From: Phlebopus portentosus
Lineage: Eukaryota; Basidiomycota; Agaricomycetes; Boletales; Boletinellaceae
Direction of reading: 5' to 3'
NCBI GenBank assembly: GCA_037892935.1
Contig: JAYXKI010000009.1
Span: forward strand, 682,001 to 746,000
DNA: 64,000 bases
Part shown: in pieces, positions 30,535-40,957 of the stretch
Layout: each line of letters begins with the position of its first letter
How positions within the stretch are numbered: the stretch's first letter is position 1
Notes under the pieces: generated by a model
The model's database searches: none
The model's input: the letters and a program-made list of their open reading frames with translations, nothing else
What the model was told of the DNA's origin: nothing
Position numbers and translations under genes: made by a program

Positions 30535-31390
30535 CGTGGGTAGATAGATCACCTCTGCACAACATACCGCTGCTTAGGCAAAAGGATCAAAACCGGTGTA
30601 ACCCCGGACCTACACCTCTAACAACGGAAGACAGGATGACGCTTAAGATGGAGAACGTGGATATAATCATTCTACGACCCGGTGACATTCTGTACGTGGA
30701 AAAGAAGTCGTCGAACAAAACACTGACGAAGACTGCAGATACATGAAGCCTGCAACAAACCACTTCGTGATGAGTATCGAGCACTCCCTAGCATTTGGAG
30801 GACATTTCTATTCGTTCCATCACATGAGGGCGACAATGAAAGGCATTATTCGCGATCATTACATCGGCAAATCCAACTCGAACACAGAACTCCTTCGTGC
30901 CCCACTGTTGCTCATGAAAGCCATCAGCGGCATCGCAGAGACACTTTCCATAGTCGACCCGGAACAAGGTGAGAGAAAAAAGAAACGGAAACATTGAAAA
31001 GCAGCTGATTAGAATGACACGATAGCGAGGGACGAATTACCTACTGACGACGTTCAAGACGTCGCAGACGTAGTCGTAACAGTCGTACATTTAGATCAGC
31101 TTGCACCCGAACTACCACCGTACACAACAGGCCATCGACGGAAATCGTGGCAAGATTCGCTGGAATTCAAACACGACTTCGCAAAAGTTTCCGCTCCCAT
31201 GGAGCACATAGTCAGTTGGATGAAAACGAATGGGTATATTGACGCACTAGCAAAGGCGGAAGAAGCCTTCTGGGAAGAAATTGAATCCACTGAGTTGAGT
31301 AACACGGGAATATTCTATGCGACGGGATTAAAACTAGTAAAGATTATGGTATTTTCGTTACGAAGGAGAAAAAAATCGGTTCTCCGCTAA
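30535..31390 (+). pseudogene. 5'-truncated JmjC-like gene fragment
   Basis: Three exons joined by clean small introns: 30535-30691, 30739-30968 and 31026-31390 (introns 30692-30738 with GTACGT and CTGAC, and 30969-31025). The translation contains LRPGDILYMKPATNHFVM...FGGHFYSFHHM, resembling the double-stranded beta-helix part of JmjC-domain proteins abundant in agaricomycetes, where an H...H pair coordinates iron. The first part of the domain is absent: upstream the frame meets a stop before 30535 and the sequence becomes repeat-like. The tail (after ~31100) is charged and unrecognised. It ends 12 bases before the convergent HSP78 stop. Truncation next to a Helitron suggests gene-fragment capture or a broken resident gene. 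Confidence 0.55.
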
Positions 31391-31401
31391 CCAAACTCAA
31401 A

Positions 31402-34400
31402 TCATTCCTCCATCGCTCCTATTAAAGGCTTCGCCGCCTCCTCCTGGCCGACCTCCTCGTCCGGCGGGTGGTTATCCCTAAAGTCCAACCTCTCCCCATC
31501 CTCACTCACCCTAACAACAACCGCATCCCCATTCCTAATCGTCCCCGCAAGCAGCTTCTGCGCAAGCGGGAACAGCACCTCCGTCCGCACAACCCGCGCA
31601 ATCGCCCGCGCGCCGTACAGGTCCGAGTACCCGCGGTCCGCGAGCCACTGCCGCGCCGCGGGTCGACGTCGAGCGCCATGCGCCGGTCCCTGATGCGCTC
31701 CCCGACGTCCCGCAGCCGCAGGTCGACGACGCCCAGTATGGACTCCCGCGAGAGCTTGTTGAAGACGAGCGTCGCGTCGAGCCGGTTGAGCAGCTCTGGC
31801 GGGAAGTACTCCTGCGTGAGCGCGAGCACGTCGTCCCGCGCGGAGGGCGTGATCGTCCCGTCTGGGAAGGTGGACTCCGTAGAGGCGAGGATGTTGCTAC
31901 CCAGGTTACTCGTTAGGCAGATGATCGTGTTCTATGCGGGGTTATTTGTTTATATTAGAGACGTGGTAAAATGGAGCATGATATATTATGATGTGATGTG
32001 AAGACGAACCTTGAAATCGACTCTCCGGCCTTGACTGTCGGTGATGTTGCCTTCGTCGAGGATCTGGAGCAGGATCATTACGACGTCTTTGTGCGCCTTC
32101 TCCAGTTCGTCCAGCAGGATAACTGCGTACGGTCTCCGACGCACCGCCTCAGTCAATTGGCCTAATTGATTACGCGTCAGTTACTCTTTTCGCGAGCGGC
32201 TCATCGACAGCATTTACTTACCTCCTTCCTCAAAGCCCACATACCCTGGCGCAGCACCAATGAGACGAGACATAGTATGCCGATCATGATATTCAGACAT
32301 GTTGATGTTTATCCTGCATGATGGTCACTATCAATCCGATCTTCGACGGAAGAACTAACGATAACGTACAATCCGCGCTGCTCGTCATTGAAAAGGAAAG
32401 AAGCGAGTGCTTTGCATAGTTCCGTCTTTCCGACTCCCGTAGGACCCAAGAAGAGGAACGATGCGACAGGTCGGTTTGGTGGTTGTAATCCTGCGCGAGA
32501 CAAACGCACAGCGTCGCTGACGGCTTCGACGATGTGATCCTGTCCGACGATTCGTTGGCGTAGCGTATCTTCCATCTGAAGCAAACAAAGCAAAGATCAA
32601 AACAAATATTTCGTAGAATGCTGAGAGGATTACTTACATGAACAAGCTTCTCCTTCTCACCCTTGAGCAGGCTCTGAACCGGTATACCCGTCGACTTCGC
32701 CACAACACGCGCAACATCGTCGCTCGTAACACGATCATGCAACATCGGGAGGGGCGAGTTCTTCTGCGCCTCCTCGTCCGCCTCGTTCGGGAGCTGCTTC
32801 AGAAGCTCCGGGATAGTCGCATACCGCAGGCGCGACGCCCTCTCGTACTGCCCCTCCCGCTGCGCGACCTCCAGCTCGTACTTCGCCTGCTCGAGCTCGC
32901 GCTTCGCGTTCTTGATGCGCGCGATGCGCGCGCGCTCCTGCTCCCACACCTCGCGCAGCCTCTGCGCCTGCGTGCGCTTCTCGGCGAGCGCGGCCTCGAC
33001 CGCCGCCCGCCGCTCCACGGAGAACACGTCCGACTCGTTCTTCAGCGACTCGAGCTCGATTTGCAGGGTGACGATGGCGCGTTCGAGGGACTCGAGTTCG
33101 TCTGGCCGGGATTCCTGTGCGAGGCGCAGGGCGGAGGCGGCCTCGTCGATGAGGTCGATGGCTTTGTCTGGGAGGAAGCGGTCGGAGATGTATCGCGCGC
33201 CGTAGACGGCTGAGGTCACCAGCGCGGCGTCGGCGATCTCGACTCCGTGGTGGACCTCGTAGCGCGGTTTGAGGCCGCGCAAGATGGAGATGGTCGACTC
33301 GACCGTGGGCTCGTCTATGGATACGGGCTGGAAGCGGCGTTCCAGTGCAGCGTCTTTGCCAATTGTTTTTCGATACTCATCCGCTGTGTGTGCAAGTTAG
33401 AAAAAAGTGCCGGGTAAATGTGGAGTTGAGTGACACTTACGTGTGGTTGCTCCGACGAGCTGAAGACCGCGAGCCAGAGCGGGTTTGATCATTTGGCCTG
33501 CATCAACGCTACCTTCCGCTTTTCCAAGCTGGAACAGGACATCTTGATAGTTACGTTAGCAACACAAATCAAAAGCGCGAGAAATGCAGTGACTTACGAA
33601 GCTCGTCAATAAAGCAAATCACATTGCCACCCTACACATTCACTTGCGTCAGAATTTCATCCATGGGCCGGTAAGGCAACAATAGTTCACCTCGTCTTCG
33701 ATATCCCGGAGGAGAGCTTTAAACTTCTCCTCAAACGCTCCTCGGATACCCGAACCAGCCATGATAGCAGAAAGGTCCAACGCGAGTACACGTTTATGAT
33801 GCAGCGACTACATAGTAAAAATTACATGAGTAATCCAAAGGCAGATTAAATAATTTGAACTGAAGAGGAGACCTGCTCACCTCGGGCACCTCTTTTGATA
33901 CTATCCGACTTGCGAGGCCCTCTAGGATTGCGGTCTTCCCGACTCCAGGTGGACCGATGAGCTAACGAGAGGGAAGGTGAAATAATTAAGCCTCATGTAA
34001 GGTATTGTAGTGCATTGTGCGGACGTACCACTGGGTTGGATTTGGTCCGTCTCGAAAGGACTGAGATAAACATTTAACGGGTCTGCATAGTAAGAGGGAT
34101 TCTGAGAGCTCACTTTGGATCGTTCTCCTTATTTCTGCGAACGTATGTCTTAGAATAATGTGCGTTACTTCCAGAATGATATAATAGCGTACCCTCATCC
34201 CGGCCTATTACAGGGTCGAGTTTACCCTCCCTCGCAAGCTGCGTGAGGTCGACGCTCTGTGACGACATCTTTAGCATGAGATCCCGAACAACACGACGAA
34301 ACTCGACGTACATATTCTTTCAAAGCTTCGCCCTTCTGATGCGCGGGCTTGAACCCAGTAAATGAGAACCCTCCGGGACCACCAGGCGCTCCTGCACCTC

Positions 34401-34635
34401 CCCCAGGTCCTTGTGCGTACCTCCGAGCTTGGATACTCGCTATTGGTACTATACCTCGCGCGGATGATAGAGCAAGAGGGCTAAGTAGTCGAGGGAGACG
34501 CTGAGATCCGAGTCGAGAAGGCCGGCCATAAAGTGAGCTACTACTGAGCAACCGCCGTGCCGGAATGCTCGAGCTCGAGCTCGGAACGCATCGAGAAGTG
34601 TACGTTCGAAGAGTCGTTAATCGTGAAGGCAGCAT
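31402..34635 (-). CDS. HSP78: Mitochondrial Hsp78 (ClpB-type disaggregase), one apparent frameshift
   Basis: A multi-exon gene starting at ATG 34635 with a mitochondrial presequence (Arg/Ser-rich, residues 1-60, ending around RRYAQ). As usual for Hsp78 it lacks the ClpB N-domain and goes directly to AAA1: [17 protein letters not shown], Walker [20 protein letters not shown] coiled-coil middle domain follows ([22 protein letters not shown]...), then AAA2 with [26 protein letters not shown] and LLNRLD. It refolds aggregated matrix proteins with mitochondrial Hsp70. Near the C-terminus the frame changes at about 31658: LDVDP is followed in another frame by [19 protein letters not shown], consistent with one missing G in a GC-rich stretch. 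The rest to the stop is normal. Confidence 0.93.
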
Positions 34636-35091
34636 AAGAGACGATACGTTCTATGAAGACAAGACGAGTAGAAGAGGGATAAAGAATCGATGCATTTAGA
34701 AATTTTTTTGCGTTGCGCAAGCTGTGCGAGTCAGATTCTGATTTATCCCGTCGCGTCGACGAGTCACGAGAAAATTCTGGCGACGAGTGCACGTGATATG
34801 CAGATGACTTCATCCACGATGACGATGACCTCAGCGGTCTAGTGTAGGCCTATCTAGGTTTAGCCAGTGTTTAGCCGGGTTTTACGAACCTGAACCTGTC
34901 AAGTAGAGATGTACCTTGCAACGATGCATTAATATTCTTTCCGAGGTCACTGAAGATCATCGAAATTTTATATCGACTGTGGGCAGTCGCGCCTTTCACC
35001 GGCTCACTTCTAGCCGAGGAACGCCTGGTTTCTTTCATCTTCATCCTTTCTATCACCACCTTTCATAAACCCTAATCTCAAGTGTACCCTT
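34636..35091. other. Divergent promoter region
   Basis: 456 bases between the starts of HSP78 (minus) and the START/SRPBCC gene (plus). No TATA box or heat-shock element was clear enough to call. Confidence 0.45.
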
Positions 35092-35818
35092 ATGATGAGT
35101 GCCACCGACTTGAACAAGAGCGTATTTTATTTGCATATCACGCGCGAAATTGACGCGCCAGTTGAGAGAGTATGGGACTGCCTGACTGATCTGCCGAAAT
35201 ATCATGAGTGGTGAGTCTATGTAAATTGCGTATCCAGGTCTCCACGTGTAAAAGAGGCACTTCTCCCTAAGTGATTTTTTTTTTTTTTTTTTTTTTGACT
35301 TTGACAGGAATCCTTTCGTGTAAGTAAGCAAGTCCTTTCCCCAGCAAAATGGGGTTTTTTCCCGCGGGATCTTCAGGATTTCGAATGTGATGTGGGCCTT
35401 TGTTTCTGATTTCAGACGCGAGATGATCATTACCGACGCGAAGAAGCGAAGAGAGGAAGAGCAGATCCTGACGGTGGACAAGTATCTGTTGATGACATGT
35501 CATTTCCCGCCATCTACTACGACGAAAGCGTTTGAACGAATCACGACTGTGGACCGCGAGAATCACCGGCTTTCATGGAGGAACATTGACTACCCTTCCT
35601 GGGCGTTGCGAGCCGAGCGATGGCAGGTGTTGACCAGCCGTAGTACTAATAATACTGGCACCGATAGCACGGGAAAGAGCAGCACGCAGACGCACTACGA
35701 GACATGGGAAGTCTTCGATGGAGTGCTAGCCTATTTTGTCAAGTGGTTTATTGGGAGAAAGTTGAAACAGGCTTTTGCAGCATTCGCTGATGGACTGCAG
35801 ACTCGCTGTGAAGGCTGA
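35092..35818 (+). CDS. START/SRPBCC-like protein with a 12-base micro-exon
   Basis: Three exons: 35092-35210, 35308-35319 and 35416-35818. Exon 1 encodes MMSATDLNKSVFYLHITREIDAPVERVWDCLTDLPKYHEW, the classic first strand and helix of the polyketide-cyclase/START-like fold; the 12-base exon supplies NPFV, which follows directly in homologues; exon 3 continues REMIITDAKK with hydrophobic strands and a final amphipathic helix (RKLKQAFAAFADGL). The product is about 178 residues. Such proteins bind hydrophobic ligands in the cytosol; the ligand is unknown. The first intron ends with a run of about 22 T before TTTGACAG. The start could be either of two adjacent ATGs. Confidence 0.82.
35308..35319 (+). 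other. Micro-exon, 12 bases
   Basis: Bounded by TTTGACAG and GTAAGT. Needed to keep the frame (phase 2 in, phase 2 out) and to complete the W-N-P-F signature of the fold. Confidence 0.75.
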
Positions 35819-36165
35819 AACAGTCGATGCAGCCAAGCACTTTTCTGGAGCACATGGAGGACATGCACATATACGTAGTAGGAGGATATATACTGAATAT
35901 ATACGATCAGGGATGGATTATGACTTGTGATATTACATAATATTTAAGGTCCAGACCGCTTGGTTTTCACACCCAGAAATAGTAAAATGTACCGGAAAAG
36001 GAAATATCTGTGTTTCGAGTGTGACCGTTCCGAGTCCTTCGCCTCCCTGTCCTTTCCTTTCGTTCCTCGTCGTGTGCTATTGTCTGCGCCCTGTCGTTGT
36101 CTCCCCCGACGTTGCCGCCTGCTCGCCCGTTAATCCTCGTCGCTGGTCGATAACTTGTTGTCGCG
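35819..36165. other. Intergenic
   Basis: Downstream of the START-like gene and upstream of the kinase gene. A CT-rich stretch at 36022-36070 precedes the kinase start, as is common in basidiomycete promoters. Confidence 0.45.
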
Positions 36166-39100
36166 ATGAGCGGTCAGCCGAAGCTCTCGTCGCGTCTCTC
36201 GAGCCTTAACATGTTCGGCAAGTTCACATCCAGGCCGCCGCCGCCCGTAGAAAAGGACCCTTGGTATCAGGCAGGCGGCTCAAAGTCGGCAGTGTCCCTG
36301 GCACCCTCCCAGGCTCTCTCAATGCATGCTCCCTCAATTGCCAGCATGTCCGTAGAAACGCTTCAGCTCCCGCAGACTCCACTCTGTATCTCGGCGGTAC
36401 ATTCACAGTGCGATCTTTCACGCACGATGGCGCCTGCCTCGACGCGCAGTCGGACGACGACGATGACTGCGGTAACGGCCCGATTGCAGGCCAGCGAGCA
36501 TGGCTCGTTTAGAAGGGGGATTTCGAAGCTGTCGAGTTCGCTGGGTAAAAAATCAAGGCTGTTTTTGCGCGCAAATTCTTCGCGCACGACTTTGAGTGTG
36601 GATTCGACACGAGTTTCGCAGGACGGGATTGCTAGTGATTCAGACGGCGATGGATCGATATCCTGGCCGCAGAATGTGAAGGTGCGTATTCTATCTTCTC
36701 GTATCATCACTCGAAACTCACACTCCTGGGCAGCATGATTTGCACGTTGACGAAGGGTAAAGGAAATCTTGTGAGGTGGTGATTGTATCAGATACTAACG
36801 TTAGTCTACTATAGATTAGCAAATTTGCCTCCGGAGTGGATGGACCAGTTACGACAAGAAGGTTTCAAAGACACCGACGTTCTTTCGATCCATTCGCGAC
36901 GTAATCGCACAACGTACCTTAAGAATCATCCCGACGTATCGGTTGATGTCCTTCGAGCGCGAGCAAACAACTCGCCTTACACACCTACCTCTACCTCCAC
37001 ATCTCCTAATTCGCTTTCACCGCTCCCGAAAAGCGCTTTGCCGGCGCGTTCTACGTCGCTTCGACGACCAACAACAGGCACCAGCGACAGCAGCACGTCG
37101 GTAACGACATCAGCAAGAAGCGGCGGAAGCAGTCGGTCGCCGGACTCGACTTCACCACCGTCAAGCTACGGCTTTTCGTCGTCAGGAGCACCGTCCGATT
37201 CATCCGTATCATCGCGTGCTCCGTCGCCTTACGTGGACGGAGACAGTGATGAGTGTCCTGATCCTGGCACCGCCACGGCTACTCATTTTGCGGTCTCCGC
37301 GACTCGTCCGTCCGTCCGCGCCTCGCGTGTGTTGCCCCGGTTAGATAGCCCCAGTGAAAATCCCCCAGTGCACACCCCGCCAAGTCGAGCGGCAACATTA
37401 ACTTTTGTCGTGACGAACCCGACGCCGCCCTCCCCTCCACCGGCATACGACCATTCGGAATCTGGTAGCGCCCAAACACAAACTTTCCCTCGTGAGGAGA
37501 AATCTGATCCACCGAGAGACGACAGACGAACGGGCGGGTTTGATGCACAGCAACCTGAAAGGCGGTCCGAGGATACGTTGACGCCTGAGGTGTTACTGAT
37601 AAGCGAAAATAATGATGCTGCACGCCCGGAGCGCGTGCTTCATTCTGAGGCTTCCCACTTCAATGGATCGGAGACTTCGCCTCCGCTGTTCAGACTACAT
37701 TTGCAGAAACCATCTCGTGATGAGTCCTCATCGACGTCATCACCCGATTCACTTATCAATAAGACAACCTCCCTTCCTCCCCGTCTTTCACTACATCAGG
37801 ACGATCTCAGTTCTTGGTCTGCGGAGCTGTTCTCAGTGATCAGCACTCCAGATCCAGTGCACAAGACTTTTGCGGAAGCATCTAGTCCATCAGCACCTGT
37901 GTCTCGTCCCAGACCTACTGTTGGTCCTGTTCCTGCAGTCTCAGTGAAGGCTACATCGCCGAAGACCAGGAAGGCACCTGTTCCCACCTCTGATCTTGAC
38001 CCGAGCAAACGATATTCCTCGCGTGACCATAGAGACTGACGATGATGATAGTATAGAAACTGGATACGACGCTGTAGAACATGGTGCGGGCACTTCTACC
38101 ACACCTCTCTTTAACGAAGTTCTCTCTCTCGTGAAGCCGAAAGCTTCAACCTCTCCGAACGTTTCCCCGCCGTTAACGTCGACTTATCCTTATCTCCCCG
38201 ACCCTCCGCCGCTTTCATCTCCGAAACGATCGCCTACCGCAAATAATTCTCAGCGTGAGCCCGGTCCGTCTCCTTCCCACTCTCCCAACGCGACGTACGA
38301 GTTTCTCAACGAGCATTACGATCCGCACCGCGACTCGACTGTGTCGAGCAGTGCTGGGAGCCGGGAATCACAGGCGACGATCTCAGCGTCCAGCCGGTGG
38401 AGTCGCGCGACGACAGTGCGCGATGTACGCGATGCGACGATTGGGGTGGCTCACGTCCGGAAGCCGAGTGTGGCTAATGCCATGACAGTGCCCGCGCCCG
38501 TAGCAGGTAGGCATTCTCCCCAACCGAGTACGAGTACTATTCAATCCGAGGGAAGCGGTAATGGAAGTGGTAGTTTTGGGAGCAGGCCTTTGAGCTCTGC
38601 GAGCAGCGATGGCATGAACATCCCGACTGCGGCTGATTTCCCGCTGCCGCCGCCCTCGCCGGGGGCTTTTAGCATTAGCTCTGTGCAGCCATCGCCCATG
38701 TCAGGGAAGTTTTCCGTCATTTCGGACGATGTGTGCCTTCCGTACACTGTTGGGGTGGTCGGAGATTCTGGTGCTTCTGTTGGGAGAGTTTCGAGTCCTA
38801 CTGCTTCAGTCCGGTCGTCTCAGTTGAGCTCGGGATCGGGATCGTCCTCGTCTTCGTCTCAGGTCAACCCCTTGTCTGTGACGTCGGGTTCGGATGAACA
38901 CCATGACGGCAGTGCTGTCCACATCGAGCTGCGGTACGCCGAGGGCAACGTTCTTTCTCCAACCGGGTCGACGGTGTCGGAAGTGGACGCGATGAAATGG
39001 AGCGCAGAGCATAAGAAGCTCAGCCCTCCCGCGCGTATTGACATCGCGCCGCGGATTTTCACGACTGCGGCGGATAACGATGACGAGCAGGATGCGGTCG

Positions 39101-40719
39101 GCTGCTTCGGGCGGAGCTCTGGGGTTCCGGATGGTGCGTCGGCTGTTGTGGAATGGTTGGACGACACGCCCTCCCCGCAGTTCGACCCGAATGACAAGCC
39201 GATTCGCGACTCGGGGACGCTGTATAACCTTGTTGGCGAGCCGTCTCCCCATGTGCTTTTGCATCCTAATGCTGCGGATAAGGATCGACAGGAGTCGGCC
39301 CAGATGAAACGACCTTCGCTCCAGATAAATGGGACAGTCACTCCTGGGAGCCCGGATAAGCCTTTTCCACGTCTTTCACCTGCCTCTGCTGGTGGATCTT
39401 TGACGGCGTCTGCGTCTCCTTCTCCGTCCTCGGGCACGCCTTCGCCCTCACCCTCGCCAATGGACCGCTACCGCGGCTGGGTATCAGAAGTCGTTGCACC
39501 ACTGGAAGAGTTTATCGACCACATGGTCGACCCACACGAGCTCTACACCGATCTGCAGGAGATTGCAGAAGGAGAATCCGGTTCTGTCTTCTCTGCAACG
39601 GTTGCTCCTCCACCGTCGCCAACTACGAGGTCTAAGACGTCTGTGAAGGACGCGGAAGCGAGAAGATCAGGCAAGGTGGCCGTTAAGCAGGTACCGCTTT
39701 TGCCGGGTGGCTCGCCGAAGCTTGAGGACCTGCGAAAAGAGCTCATGCTCGTATCGCGAGTCTCGCATATGAATATCTTATCGATGGACGCGCTCTATGT
39801 CGACCTCGTAGAAGACTCGCTGTGGATTGAGATGGAGCTCATGGACCGGAGCCTTGCTGATGTCCTTGCGCTGGTGGAAGAGGGGCTTGTTTTGGAGGAG
39901 GTGGTCATTGCTCGATTCACTGGTGACGTGAGTTTTCTTTTTAATTGTAAGTCTAAGGAAACGTAGTTGATGCTGACGGAATTGGAATAGATTTTGGGTG
40001 CCCTGGCACATTTGGAGACTCTTGGTATCGCTCATAGAGATGTGCGCTCTGACAACCTGCTGGTCAATAGTCAGGGCGTACTCAAGCTCGGTATGATTTT
40101 TCCGCCTTGTTTCCGTGATGAAGTTGATACTAAAAAAACGACCGCTCCAGCCGATTTTTCTAATGCTCTTCTCGTTGATCCGACATACCCAACATATACC
40201 GAGCCAGCAGGTGTAATTTATTGGCAGGTATGCTGTCCTTCTCTGCTCAAAATCAGAATCTTCGTTTATGCTCTGTATCACGTACAGGCTCCTGAGATGC
40301 GTGCCGGCTCATACGATGCCCGGAAGGTCGACGTCTGGTCCGCAGGTGCGACTGCTTGGGAGATGGCAGAGGCCGAACCGCCATTCATGAACACGGACAT
40401 CTCGGACCCACGACAACTCCCGCAACGATGGCCCACGCTTTCTCGATTCGATACCTATTCACGTTCATTCCACGATTTCCTGCACCTTTGCTCTAACCCT
40501 CCTTCCTCTCGTCCATCTGCTAACGACCTTCTTACGGTAAGCCCAGACTTCATGATTTCGCCCGGGGTCGTGTTTACTCATTTTGGGGCGTAGACACCTT
40601 TCATTCGTTCTTCTTGCGCAAGATCGCTCATTGTGGACCTTATGGCCCAATGCAAGACTATCGAAGAGCACAGACTTCGCCGTACAAGCAGCGACTCTCA
40701 AGGGACTATTCTTTCGTAG
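36166..40719 (+). CDS. PAK/STE20-type protein kinase with CRIB domain, degenerate catalytic motifs
   Basis: A multi-exon gene. Exon 1 (36166 to ~36680) is Ser-rich. Short exons then build a CRIB box (WPQNVKHDLHVDEGL then ANLPPEWMDQL), which in PAK kinases binds Cdc42/Rac-GTP. A long disordered Ser/Pro region follows (~700 residues). The kinase domain starts near 39470: a Gly-rich loop ESGSVFSA, the ATP lysine in VAVKQV, HRDVRSDN in place of HRDxKxxN, DFS in place of DFG, and QAPEMR near the P+1 loop. The last exon (from ~40594) ends at 40719. The domain order fits the STE20/PAK family, which governs polarity and MAPK signalling. The altered catalytic loop and DFS suggest weak or absent activity, or a divergent clade. 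An apparent frame change occurs between ~37950 and 38000 in the disordered region. Confidence 0.82.
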
Positions 40720-40957
40720 GCATCATTTTAGTATATACCCATTACTGGTGGATACTTTCTTTCCTTTCTTTCTTTGCTTTTCTTAGGATTTGATGAGCCT
40801 TTTTTATTGTCGTATCATGTTATTCGCTTTCCCACCTTTTTGCATTTATATTATCTACTGCATTTTTTTTTCTTCTACTCATATTGGATGCGGATGCGTG
40901 TGATTACATAAGGTTAATGTTATTAGTCTATGCAAAGGCTTTTTTGTGTGTGTGTAA
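40720..40957. other. Convergent intergenic region
   Basis: 238 AT-rich bases between the convergent stops of the kinase gene and UTP10, with long T runs. Likely shared terminator sequence. Confidence 0.5.

Noticed and set aside
32638..33213. 191-codon plus-strand Leu/Arg-rich frame
   Set aside because: Antisense shadow of the HSP78 coiled-coil middle domain.
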